This document shows, one piece after another, positions 36,046 through 46,571 of a stretch of DNA of 64,000 nt (position 1 is its first letter; each line of letters starts with the position of its first letter). The notes beneath the pieces are model-generated. The model made no database searches. It was not told where the DNA came from and saw only the letters and a list, made by a program, of their open reading frames with translations. A program made the position numbers and the translations under genes. This stretch comes from Rehmannia glutinosa (taxonomy: Eukaryota; Streptophyta; Magnoliopsida; Lamiales; Orobanchaceae), in the NCBI GenBank assembly GCA_016081115.2, contig CM071926.1, positions 7,701,971 through 7,765,970 of the forward strand. Direction: 5' to 3'.

Positions 36046-37050
36046 GTCCTAAAAAGGAACTTTTGAAAGCAACATACAATACAAGGACGATTACTATTAA
36101 TATTTCTTTGAAAACCAACTATCCTATAAAAACCATGCCTCAATTAAATTCCCAACAACAACATCATCCCATCACCTTCAAGTTCTCATCAAAATAGCAA
36201 GTAAGTTACAACAAAGCACGGTTTCCACTCATGATCAATCATATGATTCTAACAATCAATCAATCAACCAACAAACGCTCATATCGTTATATTTAGGCAA
36301 CAATAAACGCTTTCATTCGTTTAGGACCAATTTCGTTGGTGAAATTAAGCAAGATAATTCCAACAATTGACTTCACATGATTTTACCCATACAAATTTCA
36401 ATAGCACATGGGGCCAACATCATCACCATAAAAATCCAAAATTACCCTCATCTTCAACACAAATAATTAGGCATAAAAATTCCAAAAATTAAGTTAAATC
36501 AAAAGCCTAAATGATAGAAATTTCAAACAATTATGAACAAATTGAAAGCATAAAAACAAAAATGATGAAATTAAACACAAAAAAATAACATAGAAAATCA
36601 TACCTTGAAATAGAAACCCACAAGAGAAATCTCCCAAAAAAAACCCACAAAATTCCCAACAATCAATCGGTAGAAGTGTTAGCAATGGAGGAAAGATGGT
36701 GTTTTATGGAAGAATTTGAGTTTAGATGGAAGAGTGAGGTGAATTTGGGGGAAATTTTGGGGAAGAAGAGGGGTTTTTGGGTTTTGGGAAGAAAAATCGG
36801 AAAAATAGCCCAATTCAAACCCACCCCTGTTTTTAACGGGACGGACACTGCCAGTGTCGGCGACACTACCGGCCGTGTTCGGGCTGTTTGTTGGAAAAAA
36901 TTTGGGCCCGAACACGGCGTGTCGGCGACACGGCCGGCCAGTGTTCGGGCCAATTTTTCGATTTTTTTTTTTAATTAAAATATAAAAGGGAAAATTGGTG
37001 GATTTGGACACGGCCATGTCGGAAGACACGGCCAGGCCGTGTTCAGCTGT

Positions 37051-37084
<34 letters not shown>

Positions 37085-37139
37085 CATCCCTGGTAAAAAA
37101 AAAATGAATCTAAGTAAAAATTGAAACAAATCGTCACAA
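36046..37139 (-). other. Athila spacer with ACACGGCC palindromes
   Basis: Non-coding between the Athila ORF and the end of pol. At 36840-37045 it holds several GACACGGCC/GGCCGTGTT copies like those in the LTRs, then a long T run (37050-37080). Confidence 0.55.
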
Positions 37140-38500
37140 AAGTCATCGGGTTGCCTCCCGGGTAGCGCTTCTTTAGTGTCGTTTAGCTGGACTGATTCAC
37201 CTCTAATTGTGTGATGTATTTGGGGGATCCTCAAGCTTGAGGGAATCTCTATAATTATCATCGATGGTGCCCCCAAAATAAAGCTTCAGACGGTGTCCGT
37301 TTTACCTTAAAGGTGCCCATTTCCTTGTGCGTAATTTCGATAGTCCCGTAAGGGAACACTTGAGTAATGATGAATGGGCCGACCACCTGGATTTTAACTT
37401 ACCCTAAATAGGCGAAGTCGGGAATTGAATAGTAACACTTGATCACCCTTGGAATTCCCTCATGTGCTTAATGTGCTTGTCATGCCATTGTTTCGTTCGT
37501 TCTTTGTAAATTCTGAATTCTCGTATGCCGAATTTCGCCATTCTTCGAGTTCGTTAATCTGTAATAAACGGTTATTTCCTGCACTTGACAAGTCATAATT
37601 AAGCATTTTAATAGCCCAAAAGGCTTTATGTTCAAGCTCAACCGCAAATGACATGCTTTACCATAGACGCAGTCGGTATGGGGTAGTCCCTATTGGCGTT
37701 TTGAAAGCCGTTCTATAAGCCCAAAGGGCATCATCGAGTTTGAGGACCAATCCTTGCGAGAGTGCCCAACCGTTTTTCCAAAATTCGTTTTAATTCGCGG
37801 TTGGACACTTCGACTTGACCGCTAGTTTGGGGATGATAAGCGGTCGCGCGACTCGGTGTGTGACACCATAACGCTTTAAAACCTTATCAAATTGATTATT
37901 ACAAAAGTGAGTGCCTCTATCGCTAATGATGGCTCGTGGTGTACCAAACCGGGTAAAAAGTTTTTTGAGAAAATGCACCACCACTCGAGCATCATTTTTA
38001 GGTAAAGCTTGAGCTTCTACCCACTTAGACACGTAGTCAACGGCTACCAAAATATATTTATTGCCAAACGACGCCGGAAAAGGTCCCATAAAATCAATAC
38101 CCCAAACATCAAAAATTTCACAAACAAGTATACCGTTTTGGGGCATTTCATTTCTTCGAGAAATATTCCCTGTTCGTTGACAACTATCACAAGTTTCAAC
38201 ATACCGTTTTGCGTCTTTGAAAAGTGTAGGCCAATAAAAACCCGACTCAAGGACCTTGCGTGCCGTAGTATTTGCTTGATAATGTCCACCAGTGGGTCCT
38301 TTGTGACAATGATTCAAAATGGAGATTGTCTCGGGAAGTGCAACACACCGTCGCATGATTTGATCCGCACAAACTCGGAAGAGGTGGGGATCGTCCCAAA
38401 TATAATACTTGAGGTCCGAAAAGAATTTCTTCTTTTGTTGATGGGTCATTCCTTTTGGGAGAACTTTTCCCGCAAGATAATTAGCGAGATCGCAAACCAA
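37140..38500 (-). pseudogene. Athila integrase
   Basis: The frame 38500-37790 contains HCHKGPTGGHYQANTTARKV and CDSCQRTG (HHCC zinc finger), FDVWGIDFMGPFPASFG (first Asp), VDYVSKWVEAQALPKN and ISDRGTHFCN (second Asp). After GVTHRVA the frame shifts, so the Glu region is out of frame. Near 37145-37185 the GCGCTTC plus GGCAACCCG end motif of Athila pol is visible on the - strand. Confidence 0.9.
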
Positions 38501-38880
38501 GGAATATCAATTGAAATTGAGTTAAGGGCAAAGAGTTGCTCATCTGGGAAAGAATCGTTGATATGTCCATTGTGTTGCTCATCGGTGCCGGAGTGCTCAA
38601 GCCGAGATAGGTGGTCGGCGGCAAGATTTTCGGCACCCCGTTTATCTTTGATCTCCACATCGAATTCTTGGAGTAGTAGAACCCATCGAATTAGTCGTGG
38701 TTTTGCGTCATTTTTGTCGAGCAGATAGCGTAAAGCAGAGTGATCCGTATAAACAATGACTTTGGATAGAATCAAGTATGACCGAAATTTGTCAAAGGCG
38801 AAAACCACTTGCAAGTAGTTCCTTTTCGGTAGTTGTATAGTGGGATTGAGCGAGATTCAAAGTCTTACTTGCATAGTAAA
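38446..38880 (-). pseudogene. Athila RNase H
   Basis: VVFAFDKFRSYLILSKVIVY, TDHSALRYLLDK, KPRLIRWVLLLQEFD and ENLAADHLSRLE are the usual gypsy RNase H motifs, with the Asp of TDHSAL visible. The frame is continuous for about 120 codons. Confidence 0.9.
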
Positions 38881-38923
38881 TTGGCCGGAAATGTTTATCT
38901 TTTAAATTGCCCAAGTACCGCTC

Positions 38924-39950
38924 CTACCGCATAGTCACTAGCATCACACATGAGTTCGAACGGTTGAGACCAATCCGAGCCACCATGATGGGAGAAGTGG
39001 TGAGTTTTTCTTTCAAAGTGTTGAATGCTTGGAGACATTCATCGTTGATATCAAAAACCGCATCCTTTTCTAAAAGCGAGTAAATGCGGCCAGGCGATTT
39101 TTGAAAAATCTTTGATAAAGCGCTGTAAAACCCGGCGTGCCCCAAAAGCTTCGGATAGCCTTCACCGAGGCGGGCGGTGGCAACTTGAAATTGTATCAAC
39201 TTTCGCTTTGTCAACTTCAATTCCCCTGCAAGAAATTTTATGCCCCAAAACAATACCTTCTTGTACCATGAAGTGGCATTTTTCCCAGTTAAGTACCAGG
39301 TTAGTCTCTTCGCAACGAACAAGGACTTTTTTAAGATTTTCAAGACAAAGATCGAATGAATCCCCAAAAACCGAAAAGTCATCCATGAAGACTTCCATGA
39401 TTTCCTCTACAAACTCGTCGAAGATGGCAAGCATACAACGTTGAAAAGTTCTTTGGTGCGTTGCACAACCCAAAAGGCATGCGTCTATAGCGAAAGTACC
39501 GTAGGGACAAGTGAAAGTGGTTTTCTCTTGATCCTCCTGCTATCGGATCTGAAAATAACTCCGACATGCCATCAAGAAACAATAATAGAGGTGACCAGAT
39601 AAACGTTCAAGCATTTGATCAATAAAAGGTAAGGGAAAGTGGTCCTTGCGAGCAGCATCGTTAAGTCGTCGTCGAATCGATGCAAACTCGCCAACCTGTT
39701 ACCGTCGCATCGGAATAAGTTCATTCTTTTCATTTGGTACCACCGTCATCCCACCTTTCTTTGGGACCACTTGAACCGGACTTACCCACCATTCTTTGTC
39801 GAGAGATTGGATAGATGAGCCCAAAGATCTAGTAGTTTGATTACCTCTGCTTTAACTACCTCTTTCATGTTTGGATTTGAGCGACGCCGAGGTAGAACAA
39901 CCGGCTTGAAGTTTTCCTCCATCGAGAATCTTGTGAGTGCAAAAGGAAGG
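38924..39950 (-). pseudogene. Athila reverse transcriptase
   Basis: Frames 39582-39379 (YRRMPFGLCNAP), 39473-39162 (EVFMDDFSVFGDSFDLCLEN; FMDD at 39389-39378, and LGHKISCRGIEVDKAK) and 39382-38924 carry successive RT motifs. The upstream fingers lie in broken frames to about 39950. Confidence 0.9.
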
Positions 39951-40643
39951 ATTGATCCCTCGAATGTCGGAGATTTTCCAAGCGATGGCCTTTTATGTTC
40001 CCCGTAATATTGCCAACAATCTATCCTTTTGATGAGAAGATAAATTGGAGGAAATAATTACGGGAAGTTTGGCGTTCTCGGCTAAAAATGCATATTCCAA
40101 GTGTTCGGGTAACTCCTTCACTCAACAGTGGTGGATCCTCAATGGATGGTTTGATATGCCCCACCTGTGAGTTTTCAATTTTTTCGAACTCTTTACGTCG
40201 TTCTGTTGGTTCGTTTTCCTCCAATGCGAGTACGGATTCCCTAAGAAAGGGGTTTTCATCCGATATACCCGCACTTTGAACAATACAAGTCTCCAAGAAT
40301 TCGTTAGAAATCATGCTTGGTAGAGAGTTGGTTATCTCCATATCGATAAGATCAATAGCAAAACAGAGTCATCTTTATCTATCGTATTTTTCATTGATGT
40401 AGCGATTTTAAAAATCACTTGTTCATCTTCGACTCTTAAAATTAGTTTGCCATCATGCACGCTCAATGATTGCCTTAGCGATAGCTAAAAATGGACGCCC
40501 AGGATCAAAGGGACTTCGACATCCGTATGCATATCAAGAATTACAAAATCGACAGAAATATAAACTTATCGACTTTGACCAAAACATCTTCAACAATGCC
40601 TCTAGGATATTTAATAGATCTGTCGACTAATTGCGGGCTCATC

Positions 40644-41006
40644 CTAGTTGGTTTTGGCTCCCTGACCCATTTGTTTGAATAAATCATAAGGCATCAAATT
40701 AATGCTAGCCCCTAGATCGGCCAATGCCCGATCAACAATCAAATTACCGACATGACAAGGAATAGTGAAACTCCCGGATCTTTGATTTTCTCGAGGTAAC
40801 TTGTTTTGCAAAATTGCCGAGCATTCCTCATTTAATTGCACCATGGATATTTCTTCAAGCTTCTTCTTATTTGAAAGAAGATCTTTTAGGAACTTGGCAT
40901 ATTTTGGCATCTGTGAAAGGGCTTCAACAAAAGGAATATTGATGTGCAACTGTTTAAATAAATCCAAGAACTTACCAAATTGGTCGTCATGTTTGTCCTT
41001 ACGCAA
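40644..41006 (-). pseudogene. Athila aspartic protease
   Basis: Contains HVGNLIVDRALADLGASIN followed by LMPYDLF, where DLGAS takes the place of the usual D-S/T-G; this DLGASIN form is normal in Athila/Tat elements. The preceding NKLPRENQRSGSFTIPC is also typical. Confidence 0.85.
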
Positions 41007-41155
41007 TCGACTTGGATACGGAATAGGTGGTTGGAATTCGGTACCATTTTCTTTGTTTCCTTGGATACCGTTCGTCTTTTTGTTGTATGGGCGTGGGTTC
41101 GTCCTCCGGCATCCGTGCTTGTCTAGCTTTGTTCCACTCCTTAGAGTAATTGCTT

Positions 41156-42370
41156 TTACCCTGTTCTCTTGGATTTGGCTCGGTGTTGCTTCAGGTAAGC
41201 TCCTTGTGGCCTTTCGGAGATCATTTTGGCAATTTGACCAATTTGATTTTCCAAGTTGCGAATGGATGCTTCTTGGTTCCTTAAGGATGTTTCGGTGGCG
41301 TGAAACGGGTTTCCGTTGTTTGGGCGAATTTGGACAAGTAAGTCCTCCAAACTTGGTTTTCGCGGTTGGAAACCGGGAGGTGCAGACAAATTGGGGAGTG
41401 CGTTTGGATTAGCCTTCGCTGACCTTGATTTCCCCAACTAAAGTTCGGGTGTTGGCCAACCTGGATTATAAGTGTTGCTAAAAGGATTATTTTGAAAGGG
41501 TCGAGATTGATTACCTAGATAATCCACTTGTTCATGCGGTATTGCGTGAGGGCAATCTTGGTGGTTGTGCGATCCTCCACAAGTCTCGCATGAGAAGGCT
41601 TGTTGTGGTGGTGGTTTTGGAGCGGCCAACCCGTCTATTTTCTCGAGTTAGAGCTTCGACTTGTGCGGGCTAGTGTCACCACCGCGTCCGCATTATATAC
41701 TCCCACCGACTGTTGGTTTTTCCTCGTGACGGATTGCCATTGATAGCCATTCATGGCCATTCCTTCTATGAGATCTTGGCGGCTTCGGTGTCTTATTGTT
41801 CAATGTTCCTCCCGCCGCCGCATCAATCATCTGTCTTGTCGATGAGAGCAACCCATTGTAAAATGTTTGGACTTGCATCCAAATGGGAAGACCATGATGT
41901 GGGCATTTTCGCGCAATTCTTTGAATCTCTCCCAAGTGTCGTACAAGGTTTCATCGTCCCTCTTGAGTGAATGAAGAGATCTCATTCCTCAATCGTGCGG
42001 TTTTAGCGGGTGGGAAATACTTTAAAAGGAATTTTTCCGCCATAATGCTCCATGTTGTGATTGTTCCCTTCGGTAAAGTGTTTAACCATTGTTTAGCCCG
42101 TCCCAAAGAGTAAATGGGAACAAGCGTAACGCGGATGGCATCGTCGGAGACTCCATTTATTTTGAAAGTATCGCAAATTTCGAGGAAATTCGCGATATGA
42201 TTATTTGGATCTTCGCCTGGTAAGCCGTCGAATTGGACAAATTGTTGCACCATTTGAATGACATTCGGTTTGATTTCAAATTATTGGGCAAATAAATGGG
42301 CCTTACGATACTAGTCGACGCATCGTCCATAGATGGCTTGGCGTGTAGTCGCACATGGTTCTTTGTTGTT
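41156..42370 (-). pseudogene. Athila gag
   Basis: Pieces with FVQFDGLPGEDPNNHIANFL, EICDTFKINGVSDDAIR and LGRAKQWLNTLPKGTITTW (retrotrans_gag fold), then a zinc knuckle CETCGGSHNHQDCP (about 41600-41560), and NLENQIGQIAKMISERPQG near the end. The start is near 42370; several frame breaks. Confidence 0.88.
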
Positions 42371-42604
42371 CATCCGCCATATCGGGATCCTTGCTTTCGT
42401 TAGTATCCCCTCGTGGTCAGTACTAACACTTTCCTCGTGTTGCTACCGCGCTTTCGCTTCCAGTTCGGCGACGTAGGCATGCACTTGTAGTAAACAAGGA
42501 GGATAAGTATAATCCAAGACTTACAAAGATAGACACCTAGAAAGACAATTGATGAAAAAAAAAATGATTAAATTAACAAAAATAAGATGTTCTTAATATT
42601 ACAA

Positions 42605-42622
42605 TCCCAGACAGCGGCGCCA
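42605..42622 (-). other. Athila primer binding site (tRNA-Asp)
   Basis: On the - strand TGGCGCCGCTGTCTGGGA follows the 5' LTR; it matches the 3' end of plant tRNA-Asp (TGGCGCCGTTGCCGGGGA) in all but a few bases, as in other Athila elements. Confidence 0.75.
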
Positions 42623-42628
42623 AAAACT

Positions 42629-44328
42629 TGATGGCTCAAAAGCTACCTTTAAAACCGTAGGCAAGTGCACCTATCGTTTTATAGTATAGATTATTAGTAC
42701 AAGTGTCATTCCCACGAGGATTGTAAGTACTAATAATTATCGTCTTTTTGTTATTTAATCTAACGATTTTCGAGTTTTGTGTTTGATGAAAAAGGAAAAA
42801 CAAATTATAAATTGTAAAAATGAAGTAAAATTTGTAGAATAAGAAATCAAGAGATAGAAGTGTGTTTGAATGTAAATCCTCTAGAATGTTTTTGTGATTT
42901 GACAAGTTAAAAGATTCAACCATAAGCCCTTAAGCAAAAACCAACCTCTTTCAATAAAATCTCATGCTATGTGGACCGTAGAAATTCGATTTAAGTTAAT
43001 CCCTTTCTCAAGGCGAAAAACTCCTAATCTCAAGTTGATTAATCAAATCTCTTTCTAGTTAAAACCCCCAAGATTGCATTATAACGATTTATGAATTCCC
43101 ATATTAGGTTTGACCCTAATCCAGAAGATTTATGTCGTCCTATATCTAGGATTGCATGCAACTCTTTTCACTTATACAAATTCTTTTTCACCATAAATCT
43201 TTCGATTACCCGATGAAGAAAAGATATCAAATTAATATACCGGAAATATTAACTCGAATGAGATAAGCATGATATAAGTGAATCACACAAGACATGAGAA
43301 TTTTATTAAAAACATACAAACCTTAATCACAAATCCATTCTAGAGTTCATTACACTCAAACACTAAGATTTTAGCTACTCATGATTTTGACAAAAGAGTA
43401 AATTACACAAGAAGATTTAAGCATTGTAGACATGGTGTACTTATCTTTCTCAAAACCTCAATGGACTTCTTCCTTGATTGATGATTTTGCTCAAGCCTTC
43501 TTCTCCAATATTGCCCCACTTTCTTCTCCAAGACCCTTGATCCCAATTCTACTTAATGAGATGGATACAATGAATATTTCTGAATATCTAATGAATACTT
43601 CTCCCAACTTCAACCTTGGCTTTTATAGGCAATCAATACATTGATAGTACTCTCTTTTGTTAAACAATTGCCTCCATTTTCCTTGTTGGTTGGTGAATTC
43701 TTGTATTCAAGTGATGAGGAGGGACATGGGGACATGTTTCACAAAATAGGGTGTTAAAAGTGTACAAAAGTGGCCAAAATGGGTTGGTTGGTAAGTTTTC
43801 CCCAAATTCCGCAAAGAAAAGTTGCAAAAGGGGTCCCGACACGTCGTGTCGGGCGGCACGGCCAGGCCGTCTTTGCCGCACAAAATTTTTCGAAACGAGC
43901 CTGACACGGCCCGTGTTGGACAACACGGCCAGGCCGTGTTGTCATGTTTCTGGCCGTGTTATGCGACACGGCCAGGCCGTGTTCGGGGCTGTTTTGTGCG
44001 ATTTTTCCTCCTCTTTTGATCCCCTTCAACATGGCGTGTTCGGTGACACGGTTTGGCCGTTTGGACCCTTTTTCCAATTTTTATCCAATTTATTTCCTTC
44101 TTTTTGAACATGGCCATGTTGCTTAACACCCCAAGTCATGTTGAGTGATTTTCTTGCCTTTTTCAAGTAATATTGGCTTCACATTGCTCCAAATTGTTCC
44201 ACCTATAATGTTAAACACATCACACGATGAAATGCTACGAAATACTTGAGAAACTATGATTTTTCTAACAAAACAATCCAAAAACTATTGAATTAATAAT
44301 ACAAAATATGTGCAAAATGACACTTATC
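42629..44328 (-). repeat. Athila 5' LTR
   Basis: Partner of 31971-33686; next to the tRNA-Asp primer site, so 5'. It carries the same GC-rich ACACGGCC block (43840-44060), here better preserved. Confidence 0.92.
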
Positions 44329-44872
44329 GTGAGAATTCATATAGATGATTGAAGAGGCAATCTCCTTAGTGACAGAATTGATAACGCATGTGAGGATGAG
44401 GTTATTGCAACGCGAAGCGAGGAATATAAAGATGATCACCAAATCGGGGATGGGGATTGAGCCATCAAGAAATCCTGTATGTTTTTTAAAAAATAATGGA
44501 GAATGCTCTGCTCCAAGCGGTATAGTTGGAGCCATCTAAGTGTGGTTTAATTTCTATGGTGTGAGAGTTGTCGGATGGAGAAAGGAAGAAGGCATATTTG
44601 GATCTTGATGGGAGTCGGACCAGAAGCGGCCCGTGTGTGAAGGCGTTTGCATCTTGGAGGTCGATATTATCGATACATGAGGATGTTGAAGCGTAGAGGC
44701 AATTTATCAAATAGGATAAATGCGCAAAAAAAAAAAAAACGAAGGCAAATGGGATTAAAAAGGGAAGAAGAACCCGAAAATCGAAAAAAAAAAAAAAAAC
44801 AAAAAAAAGAAGACTTGGATTAATCAAGGCTATGGAATGAAGCCTTTATTAACCTTGAAGCTCTTGATACCA
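44329..44872 (-). pseudogene. copia gag N-terminal part and leader
   Basis: The frame 44827-44486 ends HLDGSNYTAWSRAFSIIF, the start of the copia gag (LxGxNYxxWS motif). It continues across the Athila insertion at 31970. 44865-44872 is the tRNA-Met primer site. Confidence 0.8.
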
Positions 44873-45198
44873 TATTGAAAATCTAAGATCATATGCGGTA
44901 AAATGATAAAACAGAGAGAATGGGAATGAGCTCATTCTTTGTATTGATGAATTGAATAGAAAAAGTCTGTACATTCACTACTAGGTTGTATCATCTATTT
45001 ATACACATGAAGGAATCAAATCTAAAAGATAAGATTAGAATTTACAAGAAATCGACTTATTCATATGGTTGAAACCAATTTCTTTACTTTGTGATGGTAT
45101 TGTTCCATTTGTACAATTCATTGTCCTTTTCTTCTAGAGTGAGAATGTTTCGATTATTTACTTTTGAGTCCCCGATCTTTTTTTTTTTTTTTACGAGA
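44873..45198 (-). repeat. 5' LTR of the - strand copia element
   Basis: Partner of 27470-27792. The left edge is fixed by the primer site, the right edge by the GGGTC duplication. Confidence 0.9.
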
Positions 45199-45203
45199 GG
45201 GTC

Positions 45204-45740
45204 TCTAAGACAAAACGCGTCTCAAATGACAATATCCGATGACGCAAGACTAGAGATGTCGCCAACTATTTTACGCTTGAAAATGGCATTGACAACAACG
45301 AAACTTTTTCTCCGGTTTCAAAGGATTGATTTTGAGAATTATCATGGCAATGGCAATGATGGATCATTAATGATTTAGAGCTTCGTCAAATGGATATGAA
45401 GATTGTTTTTAAAACGGAAACTTAGAACGAGATGCCTATTTGTAACAACATGAGAGTTTTTCAATTGAAGAAAATGAATACATGGTATTATAAACTTAAG
45501 ATATCAATATACAAACTGAAAGCTTCCCAACAATGGTAACTTAAGTTAAATAATACTATCACTTATTATTGGATTTAAGTATGGCAATGTCGATCGGTGT
45601 ACATATCTAAAGATCGGTAGGAGCAAGTTTATATTTTTATTTTGTATGTTGATGATTTCTTGTTCGCTGCTAATAATCTTGACTTTATTATATGAAATGA
45701 AGAAGTTTCTCTACAACTAACAAAATTCATATTATTGTTT
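45204..45740 (+). pseudogene. copia RT relic, right part
   Basis: Continues 27240-27469: KTKR, GIDNNETFSPVSK, DLELRQMDMKIVF, then remnants of the YVDD region (LYVDDF near 45645) with many breaks. It is the oldest layer of the nest. Confidence 0.75.
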
Positions 45741-45754
45741 ACTTAATGATGAAT

Positions 45755-45908
45755 TTAAGATTTGACTAATTCAAGAAATAGTTTGACTTATGTGTATTAT
45801 TAAACCATTAAGTTGAATAAAAAAAAAATCAACCTAAATTTAAGATTTGACTAATTCAAGAAATAATTTGACTTATATTGAGTATTATTAAACCATTAAG
45901 TTGAATAA
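45755..45908 (+). repeat. tandem duplication of about 73 bp
   Basis: AATTTAAGATTTGACTAATT ... ACCATTAAGTTGAATAA occurs twice in a row with a few differences, joined by an A-rich spacer. Confidence 0.8.
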
Positions 45909-46215
45909 GGGGAAAAATATTTGCAACCAGAACTATGATCATAATTTGGATTTTCAACCTAAACAGTTTTTTTTTTTTTTTTGCAACTTACCACCTAAAC
46001 TACACGGTTTTTGCACTTTACCCCATGGGTCTTCCCACCGGCTGAATGTTCCACCAAACAAATACAAATACCCATCTCCTGAGGGTGAAATTTGTAAATT
46101 AAAGATTAATGTCAAAATGTATTTGCACTTTTGAAAGATAGCTTGATTTCTTTCTTTCTTTTTCTTTTTTTTTTTTTTGGTAATTAGACCAAACGTCAAG
46201 AGTAGTTTTGTAATT
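45909..46215. mobile_element. remnant of a MITE with inverted ends
   Basis: The right end (GGTAATTAGACCAAACGTCA then GTAATTATCCC) belongs to the GGGATAATTA family. The middle (TTTGCACTTTACCCCATGGG) resembles the long-ended MULE at 18432, so it is a composite or a diverged member. Confidence 0.4.
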
Positions 46216-46571
46216 ATCCCTTCTCCATGATTTTGGGCTACTCAGGCAGTCATCTTCTACTGTTGCAAGTTATTTTCATTGCTACAAGACCTACAATCAA
46301 AATCAATAAAAGATGCAAATCATGATATAATGCAAGTAGTTTATCATCTTCATCATCAAAGCATGAACCATAACCAAAAACCCACAAGGAAATACACCAA
46401 ATCTTCTTCTTCAACCTACCACTATAATTAACTCTACTAACATAAATTACATTTATTGCTACAAACTTATTTCACTCTCCGTCTCAATACACGGGCATAG
46501 TCGCCACAAATAGGCCGCCCCCATCTTACAGTTCCCCACAAACTTCCACAAGCCTAGCACCACAGCACGAC

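Larger units (their letters stand above)
31971..44328 (-). mobile_element. Athila-type Ty3/gypsy retrotransposon (-)
   Basis: LTRs 31971-33686 and 42629-44328 bracket, on the - strand, gag, protease, RT, RNase H, integrase and an Athila-type ORF. PBS and purine tract are in place. The order RT-RH-IN is Ty3/gypsy; the FMDDFSVFG and FDVWGIDFMGPFP motifs are typical of Athila. The left target is GGCGA (31966-31970); the right side is CGTGAG, a damaged match. At 12.4 kb it is the size of an intact Athila, but it has frameshifts throughout. Confidence 0.92.
27470..45198 (-). mobile_element. Ty1/copia retrotransposon (-), host to an Athila insertion
   Basis: Two direct LTRs, 27470-27792 and 44873-45198 (323 and 326 bp), bracket gag-pol on the - strand. 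GGGTC flanks both sides (27465-27469, 45199-45203). The primer site TGGTATCA (- strand, 44872-44865) abuts the right LTR, and a GAGGGGGAG purine tract abuts the left one. The pol order IN-RT-RH is copia. The LTR termini read TC...TA rather than TG...CA. The gag is interrupted by the Athila element at 31970/44329. Without it the element would be about 5.4 kb. Confidence 0.9.

Noticed and set aside
36676..37146. Open frames on both strands in the Athila spacer
   Set aside because: Same palindrome effect; composition driven, no motifs.
38009..38728. Long + strand frame opposite the Athila integrase
   Set aside because: Antisense shadow of integrase and RNase H coding.
40801..41412. 203-codon + strand frame opposite Athila protease/gag
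   Set aside because: Antisense shadow of gag and protease coding.
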